Assembly (NCBI GenBank): GCA_934643825.1
Contig: CAKUCW010000021.1
Location: forward strand, 1-46,717
DNA length: 46,717 nucleotides
Reading direction: 5' to 3'
Source: an uncultured Clostridia bacterium
GTDB taxonomy: Bacteria > Bacillota > Clostridia > Christensenellales > Aristaeellaceae
Part shown: in pieces, positions 1 through 7,330 of the stretch
How positions within the stretch are numbered: position 1 is the stretch's first letter
How the letters are laid out: each line of letters starts with the position of its first letter
Program-made: the position numbers and the translations under genes
Notes under the pieces: model-generated
What the model was told of the DNA's origin: nothing
The model's input: the letters and a program-made list of their open reading frames with translations, nothing else
The model's database searches: none

Positions 1-267
1 ACTTCTTCCTCCAAGTTATCGAATGTTTCAACCTCCTGCGGTGCTTTATGATAGTATGATATTTGTAACGGATGCGAGCCCTACAAAAATATTAGAAGAA
101 TAACGTATGCAAAACTTCCAGTTTGTTGTACTCGCCCATAATATGGACATGGCAGGTATACCGGCTATTTTTCCGATGACCAGCGTGTAAAATCCATCGA
201 AGGACAAGTCACGGAAGCAGGCGCTTCTGGTTCGGATTTGGTTTCATCTGTCGCACCAATTAAACGA
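1..267. other. Left-edge intergenic region, possible 5' leader of a leftward gene
   Basis: No convincing coding sequence is visible here. The reverse strand carries GGAGGAAGAAG at about positions 2-13, which looks like a ribosome-binding site whose start codon would lie just beyond the left edge, so a minus-strand gene probably begins outside the window. Upstream of it on the same strand the sequence is AT-rich, with TATCAT-like hexamers around 50-70, but I see no clear -35/-10 pair. The gene itself is not seen, so this is inference. Confidence 0.35.
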
Positions 268-302
268 AATCCCCCGTCCGAACCGGACAGGGGATTTTTT
301 AT
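268..302. terminator. Hairpin after the nan operon
   Basis: GTCCG/CGGAC stem with a three-base loop, extended after one mismatch by AATCCCC/GGGGATT. It sits 14 bp beyond the oxidoreductase stop codon. A six-T run follows on the plus strand and a broken ATTTCGTTT run on the minus strand. Most likely it ends the leftward operon; it may also work on plus-strand transcripts. Confidence 0.7.
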
Positions 303-315
303 ACGAACGATATGC

Positions 316-1572
316 TTATTTGACTTCGATCATTTCGCCCTGATGCAGACGGGACTTTTCAGCCGCGTCGCAGACAAGGTGGCTTTCCACAGAGCGGGTC
401 AGCGTCGTCATGCGGGCAGAATCGCCTTCCTCACCGCGCAGGAGGGAGAGCAGGTCATGCACAATGCCCTCATCGCCGCCGCCGTGACCGAAGGAATCTC
501 CGGGCGCATTGCGTAGGTCAATGGTTTCAACCTTTCCGCCGAATGGATGAATTTCGATGGTGCGGCGCGACAAATCGCCGTAGATATCGCCCTTCGTGCC
601 CATCAGGTGAATCTCGCGTCCGCCCTCCGCGGTGAATGCGCACATCGTAAAGGAAATCGTCGAGTTATCCTCCAGCAGCATATTGACTACCTGATGATCC
701 ACGACGTTGTTATCGCAATGATACACGCAGCGGCCATACGGACCCGTGAGCAGGGCTTCCTCGATGCCCTCGCGGGTCGGCTCCTGACACAGCACGTTCA
801 GCGGCCAATCCCGCTCTCCGGCATCATAGCGTTCCAGATAGAACTTCGGCGCACTGTACAGGCAGTCATCCTTATGCGGACAATCCACGCACCGCTCCGC
901 AGCGCCCTCCGGCGCATTCTCCGGCTTAAACCACGTCAGGCTGCCAAAGGAGGAAACCGCCTTGCAGCGCTTGCCCGTCAGCCACAGCAGGATATCCATA
1001 TCATGGCAGCACTTTTGCAGGATCATCGGGCTGGACGTATCGCTGTTGCGCCAGTTTCCGCGCACAAAGCTGTGCGCCTGATGCCAATAGCAGACCTTTT
1101 CAACCGCACGCACGGAGACCACGTCGCCAATGGTTCCTTCATCCAGAATGCTCTTCAGGCGGCGATAGAAGGGCGTATAGCGCAGAACGTGACCCACGAT
1201 CACCTTGCGCCCCAGCTTTTCCGCCAGCTCTGCCAGCTCTCTGCATTCGTCCATGTTCGGGGAAACCGGCTTTTCCAGCAGCAGATCATAGCCCTTGAGC
1301 ATCGCCGCTTTTGCCTCGCGGTAGTGATCCTGATCCATGGTGCAGATGAACGCCGCATCCGCAAGCTTCTCCTGCTCAAACATTTCCTCGGCGCTGGAGA
1401 AGCAGCGCTCGGCAGGCACGTTATACTTCTTCGCCGCACGCTCTACGCGGTCGGGAAGAATATCCGCCACGGCTACGATCTTCATTTCCTCCGGCGCGGC
1501 GTCCGCATACCGCGCATATGCATCCATGCCGCGGGAACCCAAACCCGCAATGGCAACGGTAATCTGTTTCAT
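316..1572 (-). CDS. Gfo/Idh/MocA family oxidoreductase (sialic acid cluster)
   Basis: NAD(P)-dependent sugar oxidoreductase of 418 aa. The N-terminal Rossmann fold has AGLGSRG at residues 9-15; the family's EKP motif is at 100-102, and a CCHDMD segment supplies a conserved His near 190. A Cys cluster (C228, C231, C237; CxxCxxxxxC) follows, as in a subset of this family. The ATG at 1572 is preferred because AGAGAGG lies before it; an upstream in-frame ATG would overlap the ROK gene. It is last in the NanA/NanE/kinase operon, 17 bp after the kinase. In Ruminococcus gnavus a Gfo/Idh/MocA enzyme (NanOx) in a nan cluster converts 2,7-anhydro-Neu5Ac to Neu5Ac, and E. coli YjhC is similar. A corresponding role here is inferred from context; an inositol or amino-sugar dehydrogenase cannot be excluded. 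Confidence 0.85.
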   Translation of the reverse strand: MKQITVAIAGLGSRGMDAYARYADAAPEEMKIVAVADILPDRVERAAKKYNVPAERCFSSAEEMFEQEKLADAAFICTMDQDHYREAKAAMLKGYDLLLEKPVSPNMDECRELAELAEKLGRKVIVGHVLRYTPFYRRLKSILDEGTIGDVVSVRAVEKVCYWHQAHSFVRGNWRNSDTSSPMILQKCCHDMDILLWLTGKRCKAVSSFGSLTWFKPENAPEGAAERCVDCPHKDDCLYSAPKFYLERYDAGERDWPLNVLCQEPTREGIEEALLTGPYGRCVYHCDNNVVDHQVVNMLLEDNSTISFTMCAFTAEGGREIHLMGTKGDIYGDLSRRTIEIHPFGGKVETIDLRNAPGDSFGHGGGDEGIVHDLLSLLRGEEGDSARMTTLTRSVESHLVCDAAEKSRLHQGEMIEVK

Positions 1573-1589
1573 GGTCTTATTCCTCTCTT

Positions 1590-2516
1590 TCAGCCTCGTA
1601 TCGGTTTTTCTTTTTCGCAATCCATAAAGTATTTCGCTGCGCCGATCATGCCCGCTTCATTGCCGAGGGTGGCGCGGCTGATGTGCAGCTGTTCGGCAAA
1701 GCGCGGCATCACGCCCGACAGCACCCGCGCACGCAGCGGCTCCAGCAGCAGCTTTTCCTGTGCGCTCACGCCCCCGCCAATCAGCACCAGCTCCGGATTG
1801 AAGATATGCACCAAACCGGTTATGCCCGCGGCAACGTCGTCAAGCCATTCATCCAGCGCCTGACGAAGCAGCTCATCGCCCTGCGCCGCACCCTCAAAGA
1901 TCATGCGTCCATCCAGCCCGGATCGCCCCGTCATCCTCTTTGCCCGGGCAATCAGCGCCGTGGTCGAAGCATATTCCTCCAGACAGCCCCGCTTGCCGCA
2001 CGGGCAGGGAACGCCGTTCTGATATAGGGTGAAATGCCCCAGTTCGCCCGCAATGCCGCGTGCGCCGCTGTACAGCCTGCCGTTGAGAATCAGTCCGCCG
2101 CCCACGCCGGTGCCCAGCGTCAGCATCACAACCTGACGATAGCCCCGGGCGCCGCCGACAAAAAGCTCGCCCAGCGCCGCCGCATTGGCGTCATTCAGCG
2201 CCCACACGGGCACATGCAGCGCCTGTTCCGTATCCGCCTTGAGCTGTGCGCCCTCATAATGCGCAACCTTTCCGTTTGTGCCGATGACAACGCCATTGAC
2301 GTCGTCAATCTGCCCGGTAGCGGAAATTCCAACGCCTTCCACCGTGGCATTCTCCGTGCGCAAAAACGCTTTCGCCGCACGGATGACCGTGGTCAGAATC
2401 GGCGTTTCATAGCCGTCAAAGCAAACGCTGACCTCCGTTCGGGCATGGACGCGTCCATCCCGATCCACAAGCCCCAGCTTGACCGACGTTCCGCCAATAT
2501 CCACACCGAGGATCAT
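1590..2516 (-). CDS. nanK: ROK family sugar kinase, probable N-acetylmannosamine kinase
   Basis: 308 aa, the usual ROK length. The phosphate-binding motif DIGGTSVKLG is at residues 6-15, the catalytic Asp is D109 in LNDANAAA, and the zinc site is H161 plus C171, C173 and C178 in the CPCGKRGCLEEY segment. ROK kinases phosphorylate glucose, ManNAc, GlcNAc or allose. Here it follows NanE by 41 bp and NanA further upstream, so phosphorylation of ManNAc to ManNAc-6-P for NanE is the natural role. Family membership is certain; substrate rests on context. The ATG at 2516 has AGAAAGGAGGCAACGCC in front, a strong Shine-Dalgarno sequence. Confidence 0.88.
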   Translation of the reverse strand: MILGVDIGGTSVKLGLVDRDGRVHARTEVSVCFDGYETPILTTVIRAAKAFLRTENATVEGVGISATGQIDDVNGVVIGTNGKVAHYEGAQLKADTEQALHVPVWALNDANAAALGELFVGGARGYRQVVMLTLGTGVGGGLILNGRLYSGARGIAGELGHFTLYQNGVPCPCGKRGCLEEYASTTALIARAKRMTGRSGLDGRMIFEGAAQGDELLRQALDEWLDDVAAGITGLVHIFNPELVLIGGGVSAQEKLLLEPLRARVLSGVMPRFAEQLHISRATLGNEAGMIGAAKYFMDCEKEKPIRG

Positions 2517-2557
2517 GGCGTTGCCTCCTTTCTACGCGGCAGTTCTTTTCGATAGCA

Positions 2558-3262
2558 TCAGTGCAGATCCGCAACCGCCGCCATGAATCGCTGCGCAATC
2601 TCCAGCGGACGGGTGATTGCGCCGCCGACCACCACAGCCCACGCGCCCAGCTCCAGCATCTTCCGCGCCTGTTCCGGCGTGTGAACCCTGCCTTCGGCAA
2701 TCACCGGACAGGGCAGCGCCTTGACCAGCCGCTCCACCAGTTCAAAATTGGGATCCCCCTTCTGATCGGAGGTTTGCGGGGTATAGCCATTCATGGTGGT
2801 GCCGACCAGATCCGCGCCCGCCTCGTATGCCGCAACGGCTTCTTCATAGGTGGCGCAGTCCGCCATGATGATGATATTCGGATATTTTTCCTTGACCCGC
2901 TTCAAAAACTCGCCGGGGGGCAGCCCGTCGCCGCGTGTGCAGTCGGTGCAGTCGATCGACACGATGTCCGCCAGGGCTTCCATGCATTCATCGACTTCCC
3001 GCATGGTCATCGTAATGCGGCCCGTATAGCCGGGATATTCCCGCTTGATCAGACCGATCACCGGCAGACCCGTTTCTTCCTTGATGCCGACAATGTCCCG
3101 CGCCGAGCTGGTGCGAATCATTTTCGCGCCGGACAGCTTGGCTGCCCGCGCCATCAGCGGCATGATCGAGCGCTCTTTGTCATAAAGCGGCTCTCCGGGC
3201 GTCGCCTGACAGGAAACGATGATCGTTCCCTTCATCAGGGCAAAAAGCTCTTCCTTCGTCAT
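2558..3262 (-). CDS. nanE: N-acetylmannosamine-6-phosphate 2-epimerase
   Basis: 234 aa TIM-barrel enzyme converting ManNAc-6-P to GlcNAc-6-P. Recognised by GTIIVSCQA near the N-terminus, the IGLIKREYPG segment containing K73 (conserved catalytic lysine), DCTDCTRGDG around 104-113, MADCATYEEA, GADLVGTTMNGYT and the C-terminal AEGRVHTPEQA...VVGGAITRP phosphate-binding segment. It lies 14 bp after nanA and before the ROK kinase, so the operon holds a complete Neu5Ac to GlcNAc-6-P route. The nagA and nagB genes needed to finish the pathway are not in this window. Confidence 0.95.
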   Translation of the reverse strand: MTKEELFALMKGTIIVSCQATPGEPLYDKERSIMPLMARAAKLSGAKMIRTSSARDIVGIKEETGLPVIGLIKREYPGYTGRITMTMREVDECMEALADIVSIDCTDCTRGDGLPPGEFLKRVKEKYPNIIIMADCATYEEAVAAYEAGADLVGTTMNGYTPQTSDQKGDPNFELVERLVKALPCPVIAEGRVHTPEQARKMLELGAWAVVVGGAITRPLEIAQRFMAAVADLH

Positions 3263-3276
3263 GCTTCTTCCACCCT

Positions 3277-4209
3277 TCAGATTGCCTTGCCGTCAGCCAG
3301 CCCCTCCCGGGCATAAGCCGCGTCAATCAGCTCGCAGCAGTGTGCCACAACCGGCGCATCCGCTTCCGTGAGGTTCATCAGCGGCTTGCGCACGCCGCCG
3401 CATTCCACGCCGCAGCGGGCAGCCAGCACGCCCTTGATGACCGCATACATATTCCCCTTGCCGGAGCAGAGCGCGGTGATGATCTCGTTGATCTGATACT
3501 GCACGCGCTGAGCGCCCGCAAAGTCGCCCTTTTGCAGCAGCTGCTCCGCCTTGAGGAACAGGCGCGGCATGGACGCATACGTTCCGCCGATGCCCGCGTC
3601 CGCGCCCATGATGCGTCCGCCGACGTACTGCTCGTCCGGGCCGTTGAACACGGTGAAATCCTTGCCGCCCGCCGCCTTGAAAATCTGGATATCCTGCGTC
3701 GGCATGGAAGAGTTCTTCACGCCCACCACGTTGGGGTTGTTCAGCATCTTCTTCAGCAGCGGCAGGGTCAGCGCCACGCCCGCCAGCTGGGGAATGTTGT
3801 AAATAATAAAGGGCGTTTTGGGCGCGGCGGCAGAAATGTCGTTCCAGTAAGCCGCAATCGCGTCATCCGGCAGATGGAAGTAAATCGGCGGAATGGCAGC
3901 AATCGCGTCCACGCCCATGCTCTCCGCGTGAGCCGCCAACTTCTGGCTGTCCCGAGTGTTGTTGCATGCGACATGGCAGATGATCTTCATCTTGCCGCCG
4001 ACCGCGTGCATGACCGCCTCAAGGGTCTTGATGCGCTCATCCACATCCAGATAAATGCACTCACCGGAGGAACCGCCGATATACAGACCCTGCACGCCTT
4101 CATTCAGCAAATGCAGAGCGAGCGCCTCGGTGCGCTCCGCGCTTACGTTGCCGTCTGCATCATAGCAGGCATAGAATGCCGGATTGATTCCCGAAAACTG
4201 ACTGCTCAT
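3277..4209 (-). CDS. nanA: N-acetylneuraminate lyase
   Basis: 310 aa class I aldolase of the DapA/NanA family, splitting Neu5Ac into pyruvate and ManNAc. The carboxylate-binding GGSSGE is at residues 45-50, the catalytic Tyr is Y137 in FIIYNIPQ, and the Schiff-base Lys is K165 in VVGVKNSS. These positions coincide with Tyr137 and Lys165 of E. coli NanA. Placement between a sialidase-family gene and nanE settles NanA over dihydrodipicolinate synthase. AGTGAGGAGCAAAAGAAA precedes the ATG. No signal peptide, so it is cytoplasmic. Confidence 0.93.
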   Translation of the reverse strand: MSSQFSGINPAFYACYDADGNVSAERTEALALHLLNEGVQGLYIGGSSGECIYLDVDERIKTLEAVMHAVGGKMKIICHVACNNTRDSQKLAAHAESMGVDAIAAIPPIYFHLPDDAIAAYWNDISAAAPKTPFIIYNIPQLAGVALTLPLLKKMLNNPNVVGVKNSSMPTQDIQIFKAAGGKDFTVFNGPDEQYVGGRIMGADAGIGGTYASMPRLFLKAEQLLQKGDFAGAQRVQYQINEIITALCSGKGNMYAVIKGVLAARCGVECGGVRKPLMNLTEADAPVVAHCCELIDAAYAREGLADGKAI

Positions 4210-4282
4210 TTTCTTTTGCTCCTCACTTCAATATCGTTATTGTTCAGCAGATTTGCTGTGAAAAGGTCTGATCGACCCTTGG

Positions 4283-5356
4283 TTACGCAAGTGTCAGGCG
4301 CGACAGGCGCAGCCTGGACAGGCAGCTGCCGTCCTCCGCGCCGCCCGCGCAATATGCCAGCAGGATGGTTCCTGCGTCTTCCTCCATCAGCGCAGTATAG
4401 CAATAGCCATGGTCGCCTTCGTCCTCGATCGCCTCCGGCGCCGTCCATGTCAAGCCATCGTCCGCGCTCAGGCGCACGGAAAGAGGTGTTCTGCCTCCGT
4501 TCCAGCCGCCGCGAACCTCAATGTTTCGTCCGTTGTACAGCGGAATGGGATTGTAGACCGCCAGCAGTCTCCCATCCTGCAGGCGCAGCACGCTCAGCGG
4601 AGAAAGCGGCGATGTGAACCGGGAAGGTTCCGGCGGCGTCCATCGTCTGCCGCCGTCAAAGGAGAACATCTCCCATTGTGCGCCCAGATCGGTACGCGCC
4701 CAAGCCCACAGACGCCCATCCTGCATTTCCATCACGCCCGGCTCCTGCATCCCGCTTGCGCATTTGTTGGGATAGGGATGCACGCCCTTGCCGGGCATCT
4801 CCGTAAAGGTGTGTCCATCATCCTCAGAGAGGAAGAACACCGCTTCGGCTCGCGTGTCAAAGTACACGCTGCCATCTGCCCGCTGCATCTTCTTATGCTC
4901 CGCAGCAGGCACGAGGATGTTTCCGTTGCGCAGACGGATCACCCGGTCATTGTTCACCACGAAAAAGCCCGGCCGCGTGGTCACGGGGGTGGGCGCAGAC
5001 CAGCTCTGCCCTTCATCCTTCGAACGCCGCAGCACCATCTCCAGCAAAGTCTGCCCGATCCGGCGCAGATAGAACATGCCGACGTCCCCGTCCTGCATGC
5101 GCATCAGCGTCAGGGACATCAGGTTCATGGCTCCGTCTTCGCCGGAGGGAATGATTTCATGCGGCTGTCCGGGTACACCCTGAGCGTCCAGTGTCAGCGC
5201 CCAGAGAGCCGCCGCCGCATCGTCATCCGCGCCCTGCGTAAAATGACTGTACACAAACAGCGTCCTGCCATCCTTCAAGGGAAGAAACGAGCCTTCGCTG
5301 TTGCGGGGATTTCCCGGAATAGGCGGAAAATCCGCAAGACGCTCAAGCTTCATCAT
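4283..5356 (-). CDS. BNR-repeat sialidase-family protein, non-classical
   Basis: 357 aa six-bladed beta-propeller of the sialidase/neuraminidase (BNR_2-like) superfamily. Four Asp boxes are visible: SKDEGQSW near 112, SEDDGHTF near 177, SFDGGRRW near 232 and SADDGLTW near 297. It lacks the (F/Y)RIP motif; the equivalent N-terminal segment reads PRNSEGSF. It has no signal peptide, so it should be cytoplasmic. Start: the ATG at 5356 follows AAAGGAG by 8 bases, whereas the longer in-frame extension to 5491 has no ribosome site and would run nearly to the promoter. It is first gene of the nanA operon. It could be a sialidase, a trans-sialidase-like lyase, or another propeller enzyme acting on sialylated glycans; the exact reaction is not decided by the sequence. 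Confidence 0.82.
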   Translation of the reverse strand: MMKLERLADFPPIPGNPRNSEGSFLPLKDGRTLFVYSHFTQGADDDAAAALWALTLDAQGVPGQPHEIIPSGEDGAMNLMSLTLMRMQDGDVGMFYLRRIGQTLLEMVLRRSKDEGQSWSAPTPVTTRPGFFVVNNDRVIRLRNGNILVPAAEHKKMQRADGSVYFDTRAEAVFFLSEDDGHTFTEMPGKGVHPYPNKCASGMQEPGVMEMQDGRLWAWARTDLGAQWEMFSFDGGRRWTPPEPSRFTSPLSPLSVLRLQDGRLLAVYNPIPLYNGRNIEVRGGWNGGRTPLSVRLSADDGLTWTAPEAIEDEGDHGYCYTALMEEDAGTILLAYCAGGAEDGSCLSRLRLSRLTLA

Positions 5357-5508
5357 CCAGCAACTCCTTTCGGTCGGCTCTTGGCAGAGCCAGCCCTCAC
5401 GCCCTCGGTCAGGCACTTTTGAAGCACAAAAGCCGCGCAGTCCCGCAAGAGGCGTCACCGCCGCATCTTGTGTGATAAGCATATCAGGCACATGCTTCAG
5501 TCAATTCG

Positions 5509-5537
5509 TTTATACTACTTTCAAAAGTGCTTGTCAA
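5509..5537 (-). promoter_or_regulatory. Promoter of the nanA operon
   Basis: Reading the minus strand: TTGACA (5537-5532), 17-base spacer, TATAAA (5514-5509). This is near the sigma-A consensus. Predicted transcription start is about 5502, giving a 5' leader of roughly 145 bases before the ATG at 5356. The putative NanR operator lies about 120-150 bp upstream. Confidence 0.8.
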
Positions 5538-5654
5538 GAAGTCTTTCAAGGGCATTTGAAACTTCATTTTTATATATTTGCGTTCTGTATTTTGCAGTCC
5601 TTCCAGTCATCTGACACCGCATAGGCTCCGACAGCAAAAGCATCGCTTTTTAAC

Positions 5655-5690
5655 TTTGTAGGATAAATTCATCTAAAAAATATCCTACAA
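5655..5690. promoter_or_regulatory. Putative NanR operator (inverted repeat)
   Basis: TTGTAGGATA (5656-5665) and its exact reverse complement TATCCTACAA (5681-5690) are separated by 15 bases, in the gap between the divergent gntR and nan promoters. The 15-mer TTTGTAGGATAAATT (5655-5669) occurs again, identical, on the minus strand upstream of the transporter operon (12630-12644). E. coli NanR, also a FadR-type GntR protein, binds repeated GGTATA hexamers; AGGATA here is comparable. Sequence identity is seen; the protein that binds it is inferred. Confidence 0.72.
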
Positions 5691-5716
5691 TCTCTCATTT
5701 CGCACATTTTGTGGGG

Positions 5717-5745
5717 TGGACAAATCTCCTTTTTTCCTTTATGAT
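5717..5745 (+). promoter_or_regulatory. Promoter of the gntR-type regulator
   Basis: TGGACA (5717-5722), 17-base spacer, TATGAT (5740-5745). Predicted start near 5752, about 40 bases before the ATG. The inverted-repeat operator ends 27 bp upstream of the -35, and a weaker TTGTGGGGT resembling the half-site abuts the -35, which suggests autoregulation. Confidence 0.65.
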
Positions 5746-5791
5746 TAACACAGAGACCAATCCGCGATGATGAGAGGGGTTGCTAAAACAC

Positions 5792-6505
5792 ATGTCCATC
5801 GATCAAAAGGAAAAACGCTATACAACCGTTTACAAGCAGCTGCGCCTATACATTCTTGAGCACAATCTCCAGCCCGGCGACGTACTGCCTACAGAGCAGG
5901 AGCTTTGCGAAATGTACGGCGTAAGCCGCAACGTTCTGCGAGAAGCGCTGAAGGGCTTGGCGGTCATGGGCGTCATCAAAGGGCAGCCCGGACGCGGCAA
6001 CGTCGTTCAGCCGTTCTCCGTGGAAGACCTGATGAGCAACGTACTTTTCTGCACCGCCCGGGATAACACGGAGATCGTCGCTCATCTGCTGGATGTGCGC
6101 AAAAAGCTGGAACTGGCATACATGCGTGAAGCCTATCAGACGCTCACACCGTCGGATATCCAGCATATCCGCACCATTTTGGAGCGCATCAAGAACGAAT
6201 GGAAGCAGAACATCTATTTCCACGCCGACGACCGAGAATTCCACATGGCGCTGTTCTCCCGCGTACACAACGACGCGCTGCACGCCATCTTCTCCTGCAT
6301 TTGGGATTTGGACGAGAATTTCCAAATCACCAAGAAGATGCAGTACTTAGGACAGTCAAAGACGATTACCAAGCATGAAAACATCGTACTGGCATTGGAG
6401 CAGCGCAACCAGGAAGCCTTCGAAGCCGCCATGATGGTTCATTTCTCCTCCGGCAAATACGCCGTAGGCGTCAAGGACAGCGAGCTGACATTCGAAGAAT
6501 ATTGA
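5792..6505 (+). CDS. GntR family regulator with FCD domain, NanR-like
   Basis: 237 aa. The N-terminal winged helix covers about residues 10-75 (LPTEQELCEMYGVSRNVLREALKGLAVMGVIKGQPGRG), followed by an all-alpha FCD ligand domain of the FadR subfamily with conserved Asp/His positions (LLDVRKKLE, DREFHMALF, HENIVLALE) that usually bind a metal and a carboxylate effector. Start: the ATG at 5792 is 12 bases after GAGAGGGG; a TTG at 5780 directly abuts that site and is unlikely. It is divergent from the nanA operon, convergent with the sialidase/acyltransferase end of the second operon, and flanked by the matched operators. A role as sialic acid (or ManNAc-6-P) responsive repressor is inferred. Confidence 0.85.
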   Translation: MSIDQKEKRYTTVYKQLRLYILEHNLQPGDVLPTEQELCEMYGVSRNVLREALKGLAVMGVIKGQPGRGNVVQPFSVEDLMSNVLFCTARDNTEIVAHLLDVRKKLELAYMREAYQTLTPSDIQHIRTILERIKNEWKQNIYFHADDREFHMALFSRVHNDALHAIFSCIWDLDENFQITKKMQYLGQSKTITKHENIVLALEQRNQEAFEAAMMVHFSSGKYAVGVKDSELTFEEY

Positions 6506-6548
6506 TTGCCTCGCACGCCGCCGTTCCCATCCGCATTCAAAAAAGCTC

Positions 6549-6590
6549 AGAAAGTCCTGCACGAACAACGCTTCATGCAGGGCTTTCTTG
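6549..6590. terminator. Bidirectional terminator between gntR and the acyltransferase
   Basis: GAAAGTCCTGCA (6550-6561) pairs with TGCAGGGCTTTC (6576-6587), one G-T wobble. T-rich runs follow on both strands. It lies between the convergent ends at 6505 and 6635. Confidence 0.8.
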
Positions 6591-6634
6591 TTTACCTGAT
6601 TCCAAAAGCCCCTTCATCGCAGAGATCGTGCCGA

Positions 6635-7279
6635 TTAAAACTCCACCGGATGCTGCTCCTTGCACGGATTTCCGTAAGCAACCATTCGCGGGGCGATGGA
6701 TTTGACCACCACACTGCCCACGCCGATCAGGCTTTCCGCGCCAACGACAACATCCTGCCGCACCACCGAGCCGGCGCCCACATGCGCTCCCCGGCAGACC
6801 TTCACGCCGCCGCAAAGCGTACAGCCGGGCGCAATATGCACAAAGTCTTCCAGAACATCGGCGTGTTCCACAATGGCGCCCGTGTTCACAATCGCCATAT
6901 TGCCGATCTGCGTATAGGCGTTCACGACAGCATTCTTAGCGATGAATATGCCCTCGCCCAGTTTGGCATGGGGCGAGACCGCCGCCGTGGGATCGATGAT
7001 ATTCACGATTTCAAAACCGATCTCTTTCGCCAGCCGATACCACTTCTCCCGGTTGCCATAGCCGCCGATCGTGCCCGCCGACACAAAGGCATGCCGCACG
7101 CCCTGCGCATAGATTTCCGGCAGAAGCTCCGTCGTCCCCTGCACATATTGTCCAAAGTACTCACGACCCACCGTGTAGTCATCCACAATATGCGTGATGC
7201 GATAACAATCCATCGCCAACGCGCAGTCCATCACGCTTTGCAGGTGACCCGTTGCGCCGATCATGACCAGATCCGTCAT
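6635..7279 (-). CDS. NeuD/PglD-like hexapeptide-repeat sugar O-acyltransferase
   Basis: 214 aa. The N-terminal Rossmann-like nucleotide-sugar segment (MTDLVMIGATGH) is followed, from about residue 95, by left-handed beta-helix repeats (SPHAKLGEGIFIAKNAVVNAYTQIGN). The conserved catalytic His is in TGAIVEHADV, and PGCTLCGGVKV is the usual acetyl-CoA region. Relatives are NeuD (sialic acid O-acetyltransferase) and PglD (amino-sugar N-acetyltransferase). The ATG at 7279, with GGAGAGGAAGGA before it, is preferred over an upstream in-frame ATG at 7330 that overlaps the sialidase stop. It is last in the transporter operon, 51 bp after the GH33 sialidase. A biosynthesis-type acyltransferase in a catabolic operon is unusual; its substrate is unknown. 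Confidence 0.85.
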   Translation of the reverse strand: MTDLVMIGATGHLQSVMDCALAMDCYRITHIVDDYTVGREYFGQYVQGTTELLPEIYAQGVRHAFVSAGTIGGYGNREKWYRLAKEIGFEIVNIIDPTAAVSPHAKLGEGIFIAKNAVVNAYTQIGNMAIVNTGAIVEHADVLEDFVHIAPGCTLCGGVKVCRGAHVGAGSVVRQDVVVGAESLIGVGSVVVKSIAPRMVAYGNPCKEQHPVEF

Positions 7280-7330
7280 GCTGTTCCTTCCTCTCCGTGC
7301 CGGGGCGTCACCGCTGCCGGCGGTATACAC

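Noticed and set aside
5780..5791. TTG start for the GntR regulator
   Set aside because: It directly abuts the GAGAGGGG ribosome site, leaving no spacer.
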